A stretch of 64,000 bases of DNA from Pseudomonadales bacterium (GTDB lineage: Bacteria > Pseudomonadota > Gammaproteobacteria > Pseudomonadales > Azotimanducaceae), in contig JAJEIQ010000076.1 of the NCBI GenBank assembly GCA_022827905.1, forward strand, positions 1 to 64,000, read 5' to 3'. Positions 8,436 through 16,815 of the stretch are shown here, piece by piece. The number at the start of each line of letters is the position of its first letter. The first letter of the stretch is position 1. The notes beneath the pieces are model-generated. The model was given only the letters and a program-made list of their open reading frames with translations, did not search any database and was not told the origin of the DNA. Made by a program: the position numbers and the translations under genes.

Positions 8436-9524
8436 ATGTCCCAATTCGATACTGTTGAAGACGCGCTCACGGCCATTGCCGCCGGGGAGATGGTGGTCGT
8501 GGTTGACGATGATGACCGCGAGAACGAAGGCGACCTCATCATGGCCGCGAGCAAGGCGAGCCCTGAGCAGGTGGCCTTCATGATCCGCCACACCAGCGGC
8601 ATCCTCTGCGCTCCCATTCGCCAGAGCTTGGCGAGCCGCCTGCGCCTCGATCCCATGGTGGCGCTCAACGATGCGCCCATGAGCACGGCGTTCACCGTCT
8701 CCATCGACTACAAGCAGGGTCTGACCACCGGCATTTCCGCCGAGGAACGGGCGGCGACGGTGCAGGCGCTCACCAGCAACAACGTGGCGGGCGAGGACTT
8801 CGTGCGTCCCGGACACATCTTTCCGCTGGTGGCCCGCCGCGGCGGCGTGCTGGTGCGTTCCGGGCACACCGAAGCCGGCGTTGACTTGGCGGAACTGGCC
8901 GGTTTGCCGCCGGTGGGCTTGCTGGCGGAACTGGTCAATGACGACGGCACGGTGCAGCGGCTGCCGCAACTGCTCGAGTTCGCCAGCCATCATCAATTGA
9001 AGATCATCACCATCGCTGATCTCATCGCCTATCGGCAGACCCGGGAGCGGCTGGTGGAGCGCACCCGGGAGTTCCAGGTCAAAACGCGCATCGGCCCGGC
9101 CCGGGCGCTCGCCTACAAGACCAAGTTCGAGGATGCGGAGCATCTGGCGCTGGTGTTCGGCGACGTGCGCGGCGATGCATCGGTGCCCGTGCGCATGCAC
9201 CGCGAAAAACTGATCGATGACGTGCTGGGGCCGCAGACCGACCACGACCAGAATCTGCTCGATGCGTCCCTGGATCGCATCAAGGCCTTGGGGCAGGGCG
9301 TGTTGATCTACCTTCGCACCGGCTTTGTGGGTGTGCCCCTAGAGCGATTGGAGGACCAGTCCCGGGAGCAGGAGCGCAAGGCCCAATGGCTGGAGATCGG
9401 CGTCGGTGCGCAGATTTTGCGGGACCTGGGCCTGACCCACATTCGCTTGATCGCGGGCCGTGAAGTGGGCTTCGTCGGCATGCGCGGCTTCGGGCTGACC
9501 CTCGACGCGACGGAGCTCCTCTAG
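8436..9524 (+). CDS. ribB: 3,4-dihydroxy-2-butanone-4-phosphate synthase with degenerate GTP cyclohydrolase II-like domain
   Basis: The 362-residue protein is a RibBA-type fusion for riboflavin synthesis. The N-terminal RibB domain (about 1-200) is intact: [15 protein letters not shown] (Mg2+ and substrate acidic residues), TSGILCAP, and [16 protein letters not shown]. RibB makes dihydroxybutanone phosphate from ribulose 5-phosphate. The C-terminal RibA-like domain has lost the three zinc cysteines: the usual HSxCLTGDxxGSxxCDCxxQL block is here [23 protein letters not shown] cyclohydrolase activity is therefore unlikely, and a separate RibA should exist elsewhere. The ATG at 8436 gives the standard RibB N-terminus. 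It is followed after 5 bases by pdxA. Confidence 0.9.
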   Translation: MSQFDTVEDALTAIAAGEMVVVVDDDDRENEGDLIMAASKASPEQVAFMIRHTSGILCAPIRQSLASRLRLDPMVALNDAPMSTAFTVSIDYKQGLTTGISAEERAATVQALTSNNVAGEDFVRPGHIFPLVARRGGVLVRSGHTEAGVDLAELAGLPPVGLLAELVNDDGTVQRLPQLLEFASHHQLKIITIADLIAYRQTRERLVERTREFQVKTRIGPARALAYKTKFEDAEHLALVFGDVRGDASVPVRMHREKLIDDVLGPQTDHDQNLLDASLDRIKALGQGVLIYLRTGFVGVPLERLEDQSREQERKAQWLEIGVGAQILRDLGLTHIRLIAGREVGFVGMRGFGLTLDATELL

Positions 9525-9529
9525 CGCCC

Positions 9530-10531
9530 ATGACGCTTCCGCTGGTCGGCATCACCATGGGCGACCCGGCGGGCATCGGCCCTGAGGTGTTGGCCAAACA
9601 CTTGCAGGCGGCGGATGTCGCTGGGATTCGGCTGCTGCTCGTCGGCAGCGCTTGGGCCTTGGAGGAGGGCGCTGCGGCGGCCAATCTGGCGCTGGCCCCA
9701 ATCCCCGTGATTGACTCACTTGAAGCGCTGCCCGATGCCGCCGGCGTTGTCGGCATCCTTGATGTTGGGGTTCCCCGGCCACCGGCCTTTCGGCTTGGCC
9801 AAGTGCAGGTCGCCTGCGGGCACCATGCCGTACAGGCGGTGGAGGCGGCGGCAGCGCTTTGCCTTGAAGGTCGGTTGGCTGCGATGGTGACCTGCCCCAT
9901 CAACAAGGAGGCCATTCACGCAGCCGGCTACGTAAACGACATCGGCCACCAGGAAATCCTGGCGCGGCTGACAGGCTCGACATCCACCGCAACGATGTTG
10001 ATGACGCCGGGCCTCAAGGTCGTGCACCTGTCCACCCACAAGCCTTTGATTGAAGCCGCTCAGTACGCCACCCGCGACAATGTGGGCGAAAAACTGGGCC
10101 TCATCCACGAATCGCTTGAGCGGTGGGGCCTGCGCCGGCCGCGCATCGCCGTGGCGGCGCTCAACCCCCACGGCGGGGAAGGGGGACTGATTGGGTGCGA
10201 GGAAATCGAAGAGCTTGCTCCCGCCGTCGCCGACGCCCGTCGGCAAGGCCTGAACGCCACCGGCCCCATCCCGGCGGATTCGGTGTTCAATCGGGCCATC
10301 GGCGGCGAATTTGACGTGGTTCTTGCCCTCTATCACGACCAAGGCCACATCGCTGTGAAGGTCCATGACTTTCACCAGAGCACCACCGCCACCTTGGGCA
10401 TTCCGTTCGTCCGCACTTCGGTGGACCACGGCACCGCCTTCGACATCGCGGGCCTCGGAAGAGCCGATAGCCGCGGCTTGGCCGCCGCCATCGAGGCGGC
10501 GCAATCGCTGGTGGAGCGGCGTTTGCGGTAG
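9530..10531 (+). CDS. pdxA: 4-hydroxythreonine-4-phosphate dehydrogenase
   Basis: This 333-residue enzyme catalyses an NAD(P)-dependent oxidation in DXP-dependent pyridoxal phosphate synthesis. The family's features are present: N-terminal ITMGDPAGIGPEV, TCPINKEAIHAAG, the metal-binding histidines in DIGHQEIL and YHDQGHIAVK, and the C-terminal VDHGTAFDIAG. Length is typical. It lies 5 bases downstream of ribB and is probably co-transcribed, pairing two cofactor pathways. Residue level cannot separate PdxA from PdxA2 paralogues, but the sequence looks canonical. Confidence 0.92.
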   Translation: MTLPLVGITMGDPAGIGPEVLAKHLQAADVAGIRLLLVGSAWALEEGAAAANLALAPIPVIDSLEALPDAAGVVGILDVGVPRPPAFRLGQVQVACGHHAVQAVEAAAALCLEGRLAAMVTCPINKEAIHAAGYVNDIGHQEILARLTGSTSTATMLMTPGLKVVHLSTHKPLIEAAQYATRDNVGEKLGLIHESLERWGLRRPRIAVAALNPHGGEGGLIGCEEIEELAPAVADARRQGLNATGPIPADSVFNRAIGGEFDVVLALYHDQGHIAVKVHDFHQSTTATLGIPFVRTSVDHGTAFDIAGLGRADSRGLAAAIEAAQSLVERRLR

Positions 10532-10582
10532 GTTGATGTTAGTTTATGTAAATTGCCTTAAGTTCAATTAGGAGACAGCAGT

Positions 10583-11605
10583 ATGAAGTTTGGAGTCACG
10601 CTGGGCATCGGCCCGCAGGTGCAGATCGATTTGGAAGCCATTCAGCGGGTGGAGGCGGCTGGGTTCGACTCGCTCTGGGCCGGGGAGGCCTGGGGTTCGG
10701 ACGCCATCACCCCCTTGGCTTATGTGGCTGGCCACACCAGCCGCATCAAGCTCGGCACCTCGATTATGCAGATGTCGGCTCGCACCCCGGCCATGGCGGC
10801 CATGCAGGCGATGACCGTGGACAAGCTCTCCGGGGGGCGGATGATCGTGGGCTTGGGGCCTTCCGGCCCACAGGTGATCGAGGGTTGGCATGGCCAGCCC
10901 TACGGCAAGCCGCTCACCCGCACCCGGGAGTACATTGCCATCATGCGCCAGATCTTCGCCCGCCAGGAGCGGGTGGCGTTTGAGGGCGAGTGCTACCAGA
11001 TTCCCTACACCGGCGAGGGCGCGTCCGGTTTGGGCAAGCCGTTGCGCAGCATTCTCCACGGACGCCCGGACATTCCCATCTACACGGCCGCGATTTCGCC
11101 GCGGGGCGTGGCGACCGCGGCGCAGGTGGCCGACGGGGTGATTCCGCTTTGGGTGACGCCGGAGGGTCTGGACGGCTTTGCGGCGGACATTGAGTCCGGC
11201 TTCGCCAAGGCGGACGGGGAGAAGGGTTGGGATGATTTCGATGTCCGGCCTTCGGTTAACGTCATCGTCGGCGACGACTTGCAAGCCTGCCGGGACAAGC
11301 TGCGCCCCCAGTTGGCCCTCTACGTCGGCGGCATGGGCGCCCGTTCCAAGAACTTCTACAACAACCTGGTCAGCCGCCAAGGCTGGCCGGATGCCGCCAG
11401 GGAAATTCAAGATCTTTACTTGGGCGGCCAACGCAACGAGGCCATGGCCGCGGTGCCCGATGACCTGATCGACGCCGTCGCCTTGGTCGGCCCGAAGGAG
11501 CGCATCCGCGACCGCTTGGGCGCTTGGCGTGAAAGCAGGGCCACCGGATTGGTGTTTTCGGGCAGCCCAGATTCCATTGAAGCCGTGGCGGAGGTTGCGC
11601 TGTAG
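10583..11605 (+). CDS. Luciferase-like monooxygenase family oxidoreductase (F420-dependent class)
   Basis: The 340-residue single-domain TIM-barrel protein of the bacterial luciferase-like (LLM) superfamily has the N-terminal MKFGVTLGIG strand, FDSLWAGEAWGSDA, IKLGTSIMQMSARTPAMAAMQAMTVDKLSGGRMIVGLG and a C-terminal VGPKERIRDRL block. These resemble the class annotated as F420-dependent in actinobacteria and in some uncultured proteobacteria. Cofactor (F420 or FMN) cannot be settled from sequence alone, and the window shows no F420 synthesis genes. An AGGAGA site precedes the ATG. It is followed by an alcohol dehydrogenase on the same strand, so the two probably act in one catabolic pathway. 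Confidence 0.8.
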   Translation: MKFGVTLGIGPQVQIDLEAIQRVEAAGFDSLWAGEAWGSDAITPLAYVAGHTSRIKLGTSIMQMSARTPAMAAMQAMTVDKLSGGRMIVGLGPSGPQVIEGWHGQPYGKPLTRTREYIAIMRQIFARQERVAFEGECYQIPYTGEGASGLGKPLRSILHGRPDIPIYTAAISPRGVATAAQVADGVIPLWVTPEGLDGFAADIESGFAKADGEKGWDDFDVRPSVNVIVGDDLQACRDKLRPQLALYVGGMGARSKNFYNNLVSRQGWPDAAREIQDLYLGGQRNEAMAAVPDDLIDAVALVGPKERIRDRLGAWRESRATGLVFSGSPDSIEAVAEVAL

Positions 11606-11686
11606 CCTTCCTAGGGGATGGCCCCTTTGCGACTTCAACACAAGTGCGGCAAACTGGCATCGTCCAATTCGACGGGGAAGCAATCC

Positions 11687-12772
11687 ATGAAGGCAGCGGT
11701 GTTTCGTGAAGTGAATGTGCCGATGGAGGTGGAGGAGATCGACGTCGCCAAGCCCGGCCCCCGGGAGGTTTTGGTGCGCACGGCGGCGGCCGGCGTGTGC
11801 CACAGCGATATGCACTTCTTCAACGGTACCTATCCCGGCGTTATGCCCATGGTGCTCGGCCACGAGAGTGCCGGGGTGGTGGAGCAGGTGGGCGCCGATG
11901 TCCACTACGTTGCGCCCGGGGATCACGTCATCACTTGCCTGTCGGTGTTCTGCGGCCACTGCGAACATTGCCTGACCGGGCGCATGAACCTCTGCGAGGA
12001 GCCGGAGACCCGGCGCCACAAGCATGAGGAGCCGCGCATCAGCCAGGGCGGCGCGGCGCTTACCCAGTTTGCCAATCTCGGCTCCTTTGCCGAGTACATG
12101 CTGGTGCATGAACACGCAGTGGCCAAGATTCGGGATGACATGCCATTGGACCGGGCCGCCCTGATCGGCTGCGGGGTGACCACCGGCGTGGGCGCGGTGA
12201 TTCACACCGCCAAGGTGCGGCCCGGTGAAACAGTGGCGGTGATTGGCTGCGGCGGCATCGGGCTGTCGTGCATCAACGGCGCGGCCATCGCCGGGGCGGG
12301 CCGCATCATCGCGGTGGACACCGTGCCTTCGAAGCTGGAGCTGGCCCGCAAGTTCGGTGCCACCGACGTGGTCAATGCCAAGGACAACGATCCGGTGGGA
12401 GCGGTCATGGAGTTAACATCGGGCGGCGTGCATCACGCCTTCGAGGCCATCGGCCTGAAGGTGACCGCCGAACAAGCCTTCCAGGTGCTCAAGCACGGCG
12501 GCACGGCCACCGTGATCGGCATGATTCCCCCCGGCGGCATGGTCGCCCTGCACGGCGTGGATTTCCTGTTCGAAAAGAAGATCCAGGGCTCGTTCATGGG
12601 ATCCAACCGCTTTCGGGTGGACATGCCGCGTTTCGTCGATTTCTACCTGCAGGGCAAGCTGCACCTGGACGACATGGTGTCCAGCCGCATCAAGCTCAGC
12701 GATGTGAACGAAGCCTTGCAGGCCCTGGAAACCGGCGAGGTGGCGCGCAGCGTCATCATCTTCGACGCCTAG
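11687..12772 (+). CDS. Zinc-dependent alcohol dehydrogenase (MDR family)
   Basis: The 361-residue medium-chain dehydrogenase has the catalytic-zinc residues in AGVCHSDMHFF and GHESAGVVEQVG. Its structural-zinc cysteines lie in FCGHCEHCLTGRMNLCEE, and its Rossmann motif is IGCGGIGLSCINGAAIAGAG followed by an Asp (IAVD), which favours NAD+. It oxidises an alcohol to an aldehyde; substrate unknown. The internal ATG at 11687 is chosen because MKAAVFREV is the normal family N-terminus. It sits between two LLM monooxygenases, suggesting shared substrate chemistry. A REP-like inverted pair follows the stop. Confidence 0.88.
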   Translation: MKAAVFREVNVPMEVEEIDVAKPGPREVLVRTAAAGVCHSDMHFFNGTYPGVMPMVLGHESAGVVEQVGADVHYVAPGDHVITCLSVFCGHCEHCLTGRMNLCEEPETRRHKHEEPRISQGGAALTQFANLGSFAEYMLVHEHAVAKIRDDMPLDRAALIGCGVTTGVGAVIHTAKVRPGETVAVIGCGGIGLSCINGAAIAGAGRIIAVDTVPSKLELARKFGATDVVNAKDNDPVGAVMELTSGGVHHAFEAIGLKVTAEQAFQVLKHGGTATVIGMIPPGGMVALHGVDFLFEKKIQGSFMGSNRFRVDMPRFVDFYLQGKLHLDDMVSSRIKLSDVNEALQALETGEVARSVIIFDA

Positions 12773-12780
12773 CTGAAAAT

Positions 12781-12850
12781 CGAGGGCGGGACGCCCTCGC
12801 TCCAATTCAGCATCAAGCGCAGACTCCGGAGCGAGGGCGTCCCGCCCTCG
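12781..12850. repeat. REP-like palindromic repeat, inverted pair (copy A)
   Basis: Two units in inverted orientation lie between convergent genes. One is CGAGGGCGGGACGCCCTCGC ending TCC (12781-12803). The other starts GGAGCGAGGGCGTCCCGCC and ends CTCG (12828-12850). Each is itself a hairpin (CGAGGGC / GCCCTCG) and the pair can form a larger stem, like a bacterial interspersed mosaic element. It may act as a bidirectional terminator or mRNA stabiliser. Related copies occur at 15774-15843 and 57153-57183. Confidence 0.8.
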
Positions 12851-12861
12851 GATATGCGGCG

Positions 12862-14100
12862 TTATGCGCCGATGGCGGTCGAGTCCGGCCGGCCCACCAC
12901 GCCCGCCACCATGTTGCGCCGGTCCTTGGACGGCTTTTGCGACGGTGCTTGGCGGGCGGTGAAGTCGAACGGAGTCGTGTCGATGTCCTCCAGAACGATC
13001 TCGCCGTTCAGCACGGCCGCCTTCCAAGCCTCGTGCTCGTCTTGGCGCCCTTGGAATTCGGGCATGACCTCTTGGGCGAATAACTCGAGGCTGCTGCAAA
13101 TGTCCTCGTGGGCGTTCTTGCCCGCTTGGTTGAGCAGGATCACCTGATCCACGTTGGCGTCCACCAGCTCCCGCAAGCGCTGGCGGATGGTATCCGGCGA
13201 GCCGATCAGCTCGCTGCCGGAGCGGCGCTGGCCGGCGGGCGTCTGCTTCCAGGCTTGGTAGCGGTCCCAAATGTGGACTTCGCCCGGTTCGAAGGGGCCT
13301 TCCTTGTTGTAGAGCTTCAGGGCGAACTGGAAGAAGGTCCAGCCGTCCGCCTTGCGCCAGGCCTCCTCATCCGTCTCCGCGCACATGAAGCCGCTGACCA
13401 CCGCGATGTTGGGGTTGGCTTGGTACTCGCAGAGCCGTTCCTGGTGATGGATGAAGGTGTTGTAGTAGGCATTCACCCAAGCTCGGGCAGCGGCCAGATC
13501 GACGAACTTGAAGCACAGCGCCCCCATGCCCCGGTGGGCGGAGTACTTGATGGTCTCAAGTTGGGAGCAGGCCACCCACAACGGCGGATGGGGCTTTTGC
13601 AAGGGCTTGGGCACCACCGCCCGCTTGGGAAACTTAAAGTACTCGCCGTCGTACTCCCAGCCGTGGTTCCAGAACATGGGCAGCACGCAGCGCACGGCAT
13701 CCTCCCAGATGTCGCGCTTGTCGCGAAAGCGCAAATTGAAGGGATGCAGCTCGGTGACCGAGGAGCCTTCGCCGAGCCCCATCTCCACCCGGCCGTTGGA
13801 GACCAAGTCCAAGGTGGCCACCTTTTCCGCCACCCGCGCCGGATGGTTGGTGGTCATCTGAATGATGCCGTGACCAAGACGGATGTTCTGGGTGCGCTGG
13901 CTGGCGGCGGCAAGAAAGACCTCCGGAGCCGAGGAGTGGGAGTATTCCTCCAGGAAGTGGTGCTCCACCTCCCAGGCGTAGTCGAAGCCGAGCCGATCGG
14001 CGAGTTCGATCTGCTCAAGTGAATTTTGGATCAACTGGTGCTCGCTGGATTCGTCCCAGTCCCGCGGTAGCTGATGCTCATAGAAAATGCCGAATTTCAT
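12862..14100 (-). CDS. Luciferase-like flavin monooxygenase
   Basis: The 412-residue LLM-superfamily protein is of the alkanal-monooxygenase-like type. Motifs are MKFGIFYEHQLPRDWDESSE at the start, FDYAWEVEHHFLEEYSHSSAPEV in two blocks, IRLGHGIIQMTTNHPARVAEKVATLD, GRVEMGLGEGSS, and a C-terminal IGSPDTIRQRLREL. It would use reduced FMN and oxygen on an unknown aliphatic substrate. The ATG at 14100 gives the canonical N-terminus. It is convergent with the alcohol dehydrogenase across a REP-like pair, and its partner flavin reductase is not in the window. Confidence 0.85.
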   Translation of the reverse strand: MKFGIFYEHQLPRDWDESSEHQLIQNSLEQIELADRLGFDYAWEVEHHFLEEYSHSSAPEVFLAAASQRTQNIRLGHGIIQMTTNHPARVAEKVATLDLVSNGRVEMGLGEGSSVTELHPFNLRFRDKRDIWEDAVRCVLPMFWNHGWEYDGEYFKFPKRAVVPKPLQKPHPPLWVACSQLETIKYSAHRGMGALCFKFVDLAAARAWVNAYYNTFIHHQERLCEYQANPNIAVVSGFMCAETDEEAWRKADGWTFFQFALKLYNKEGPFEPGEVHIWDRYQAWKQTPAGQRRSGSELIGSPDTIRQRLRELVDANVDQVILLNQAGKNAHEDICSSLELFAQEVMPEFQGRQDEHEAWKAAVLNGEIVLEDIDTTPFDFTARQAPSQKPSKDRRNMVAGVVGRPDSTAIGA

Positions 14101-14204
14101 GGGCCTCCCGTCACTCCTTAACGCAATGGCGCGCAAGTTTGGCACATCCTCGGCGTGGCGGACAGCGGCCAATCGGCGAGTCGGTTGCCGTTATACTGGC
14201 GGCC

Positions 14205-14582
14205 ATGGAGATTTCGGTCATGCCCAAGCGAAAGTCCAGCAGGAATCCGCCCATCGTGCCGATTCGTCTTGACAAGCCTTGGCTGCCGCTTGATGCCGCC
14301 GCTGGTCTGCCGGGCCAACTCGGGGTGTTCGAACTGGCCGACGACGCCGGACAGTTGCAGTACATCGGCTGCGCTGGGGGACGCAGCCGCTTTGGCCTGC
14401 GCAGCGAAGTCCCCGCCGCAGCCGAGCGCATCCCTGGGGCCCGCCGTTTCCGCGTTGAGGTCACGATGGCCTACCTCACCCGCCACCAGGAACTGCTGAT
14501 GGCCCATCAGGCCGATGAGGGAGCACTGCCACCCCACAACGAACCACAGCCCCGCCTAGGAAGGCTCAGCCCAGGGTCATAG
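14205..14582 (+). CDS. Small GIY-YIG-like protein of unknown function
   Basis: The 125-residue protein has a basic start (MPKRKSSRNPP) and then a segment GVFELADDAGQLQYIGCAGG. This matches the two-strand GIY...YIG hairpin of GIY-YIG nucleases (here GVF and YIG), followed by FGLRSEV. The rest of the domain is shorter than in UvrC-type nucleases, and a catalytic Glu at the usual distance is not obvious. It could be a small nuclease-like or binding protein. It begins at ATG 14205 (an ATG at 14220 is also possible) and stops 1 base before the GTG of the acyl-CoA dehydrogenase, implying translational coupling. Confidence 0.6.
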   Translation: MEISVMPKRKSSRNPPIVPIRLDKPWLPLDAAAGLPGQLGVFELADDAGQLQYIGCAGGRSRFGLRSEVPAAAERIPGARRFRVEVTMAYLTRHQELLMAHQADEGALPPHNEPQPRLGRLSPGS

Positions 14583-14583
14583 C

Positions 14584-15750
14584 GTGGACTTGGCGCTGAC
14601 CGAAGAGCAGGAGATGATCACCGGCATGGTCCGGCGGTTCGTGCGCGAGGAGATCCTGCCGTTGGAGCTGACCCTGGATCCGGATGCCGACGAGTTGCCT
14701 GAAGCGGACCGGCAGCGCTTGACGGAGAAAACCCGCGCCATGGGCCTCTATGGCCTCGACATCCCGCCGGAATTTGGAGGGCCAGAAATCGATCTGGTTA
14801 CCCGAACCTTGATCGCCATTGAAACCAGCCAGCATCGCGCCGGACTTTACGCGCCTTGCTACGGGGTGTTCGGCGGTGCCGGCTTGGCACAGCTATTTGA
14901 AGCCACCGAAGCCCAGCAGGCGCGCTACCTCCATCCCATGCTGCGCGGCGAGAAGAGCGGCTTTTTTGGCCTAACCGAGCCGTCCGGCGGCAGCGACCCG
15001 GCCCGGGCCATCCAAACCCGGGCGGTGCGCGACGGCGACGACTGGATCATCAACGGCAGCAAGATCTTCATCAGTGGCGCGGATCGGGCGGATTTCGGGC
15101 TGGTGTTCGCCCGCACCGACCCGGACAGGGGCCGCAACGGAGTGACCTGCTTCATCGTCGATACCGATACGCCGGGCTTTCACGTGCGCCGGGTGGTGCA
15201 CACCCTGCGCTCCGCCCGCTATGCCACCGAACTGCAGTTCGAGGACATGCGGGTGCCCCATGCCAACGTGCTCGGCGCGGTCAACGGCGGCTTCGCCATC
15301 GCCAACGACCGGCTCTCGCGGCAGCGCATTCCCTACGCCGCCGGCTGCATCGGCGTCGCCGTCAAGGCCCACGAACTGGCCTTGGAGTACGCACCCCAGC
15401 GGCAGACCTTTGGGGCGCCGCTGTCGTCCCGGCAGGCCATTCAGTGGATGCTGGTCGACAACGAGATCGACATCCGCCAGGCCCGCTGGCTGACTTTGGA
15501 GGCCGCTGCCCGCGCCCAGCGGGGGGACGCCTTCCGCAAGGAGGCGGCCATGGCCAAACTGGTGGCCACCGAGGCCGGCAGCCGGGTGGTGGACCGCTGC
15601 ATGCAGATATTCGGCGGCTACGGGGTCACCAAGGATTTCCCCTTCGAGCGCTGGTACCGGGAGATGCGCATTCGCCGCATCGGCGAAGGGCCTAACGAAG
15701 TGCAGCGGCACATCATCGCCCGGGACCTGCTCGGCGCCTCATTGCGCTGA
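14584..15750 (+). CDS. Acyl-CoA dehydrogenase
   Basis: The 388-residue FAD enzyme introduces a trans-2 double bond into an acyl-CoA. Family blocks are LTEEQEMI at the N-terminus, GFFGLTEPSGGSDPARAIQT (FAD/substrate site), SRQRIPYAAGCIGVAVKAHE, and the C-terminal FGGYGVTKDFPFERWYRE ... IGEGPNEVQRHI, where the Glu is the likely catalytic base. It starts with GTG one base after the preceding small gene. The chain-length preference cannot be read from sequence. Two REP-like units and the carnitine genes follow. Confidence 0.9.
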   Translation: MDLALTEEQEMITGMVRRFVREEILPLELTLDPDADELPEADRQRLTEKTRAMGLYGLDIPPEFGGPEIDLVTRTLIAIETSQHRAGLYAPCYGVFGGAGLAQLFEATEAQQARYLHPMLRGEKSGFFGLTEPSGGSDPARAIQTRAVRDGDDWIINGSKIFISGADRADFGLVFARTDPDRGRNGVTCFIVDTDTPGFHVRRVVHTLRSARYATELQFEDMRVPHANVLGAVNGGFAIANDRLSRQRIPYAAGCIGVAVKAHELALEYAPQRQTFGAPLSSRQAIQWMLVDNEIDIRQARWLTLEAAARAQRGDAFRKEAAMAKLVATEAGSRVVDRCMQIFGGYGVTKDFPFERWYREMRIRRIGEGPNEVQRHIIARDLLGASLR

Positions 15751-15773
15751 CGCGGGTCTGGGCGGTTTCCCTC

Positions 15774-15843
15774 GGAGCGAGGGCGTCCCGCCCTCGATGG
15801 AAATCCCCGGTTCGGTTTCGAGGGCAGGATGCCCTCGCTCCGG
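15774..15843. repeat. REP-like palindromic repeat, inverted pair (copy B)
   Basis: Two units face each other in the opposite arrangement to copy A. The first starts GGAGCGAGGGCGTCCCGCC and ends CTCG (15774-15796). The second is CGAGGGCAGGATGCCCTCGC ending TCCGG (15819-15843). The spacer is about 22 bases. Compensatory changes (GGG/CCC to AGG/TGCC) keep the CGAGGGC stem intact, pointing to conserved structure. It lies between the acyl-CoA dehydrogenase and carnitine genes. Confidence 0.8.
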
Positions 15844-15906
15844 GTATTGCCAGCCGGAGCGATCCGGTTCAAATTAGCGCTTGAACCGTCGCTTGGGGAA
15901 TCACTC

Positions 15907-16815
15907 ATGCCACTCGCCATGAACAAGGAAGTCTTCATCACCTGCGCCGTCACCGGCGCTGGCGCCACCCAGGATCGCAGCCCCCACGTGCCGCGTTCGC
16001 CTGCGGCCATCGCCGCAAGCGCCTTGGATGCCGCCGAGGCGGGAGCCGCCATCGTCCACTGCCATGTGCGGGATCCGGAAACCGGTGCGCCGGCGCGTGC
16101 TCCGGAGTTGTACCGGGAAGTAACCGAGCGTATTCGCGCGGCCTCGACCGACGTCGTGCTGAACCTGACGTCGGGCATGGGCGGCGACCTGTACCTGGGG
16201 CCGGTGGAGCAACCTTTGCCGCCGGGCAATCAGAGCGACATGGCGGGAGCCAGCGAACGCATGCAGCCCATTGCCGAATGCCGCCCGGAGATCTGCACGC
16301 TGGATTGCGGCACCATGAACTTCGCCGAAGCCGATTACGTGATGACTAACACGCCGGGCATGCTGCGGGCGATGGGCGCCATGATGACCGAGCTGGGCGT
16401 GCAGGTGGAGATCGAGGCCTTCGACACCGGCCATCTTTGGTTTGCCCAACGGCTGGTGGCGGAGGGGGTGCTGAAGGCGCCGGTGCTCACGCAACTGTGC
16501 ATGGGTGTGCCATGGGGCGCTCCGGACGACCTGAACACGCTCATGGCGATGGTCAACAACGTGCCGAAGGATTGGTTTTGGTCGGCCTTCAGCTTGGGTG
16601 CCCATCAGATGCCCTATGTGGCGGCGGCGGTCTTGGCGGGCGGCAACGTGCGTGTCGGCCTCGAGGACAATCTCTACTTGGGCAAGGGCAACTTGGCCAC
16701 CAACGCCGAATTGGTCGAGCACGCCGTCAAGATCGTGGAAGGCTTGGGCGCCCGGGTGATCGGGCCGTCTGAGGTGCGGGAGCGGCTGGGGCTGACCAAG
16801 CGCAGCCCCGCATGA
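15907..16815 (+). CDS. Beta-keto acid cleavage enzyme (BKACE, DUF849), probably dehydrocarnitine cleavage
   Basis: The 302-residue zinc TIM-barrel enzyme of the BKACE family condenses a beta-keto acid with acetyl-CoA to give a new acyl-CoA plus acetoacetate. The zinc ligands are visible in AAIVHCHVRDPETG (HxH). Further family blocks are NLTSGMGGD, TLDCGTMNF, IEAFDTGHL and VRVGLEDNLYLGKG. Because it overlaps a carnitine 3-dehydrogenase gene by 4 bases (ATGA), the likely substrate is 3-dehydrocarnitine, giving betainyl-CoA. ATG 15907 is chosen; the ATG at 15919 is an alternative. The third enzyme, a betainyl-CoA thioesterase, is not in the window. Confidence 0.85.
   Translation: MPLAMNKEVFITCAVTGAGATQDRSPHVPRSPAAIAASALDAAEAGAAIVHCHVRDPETGAPARAPELYREVTERIRAASTDVVLNLTSGMGGDLYLGPVEQPLPPGNQSDMAGASERMQPIAECRPEICTLDCGTMNFAEADYVMTNTPGMLRAMGAMMTELGVQVEIEAFDTGHLWFAQRLVAEGVLKAPVLTQLCMGVPWGAPDDLNTLMAMVNNVPKDWFWSAFSLGAHQMPYVAAAVLAGGNVRVGLEDNLYLGKGNLATNAELVEHAVKIVEGLGARVIGPSEVRERLGLTKRSPA

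Noticed and set aside
10568-12205. 545-codon minus-strand frame across the LLM and alcohol dehydrogenase genes
   Set aside because: His-rich shadow of two well-supported plus-strand enzymes.
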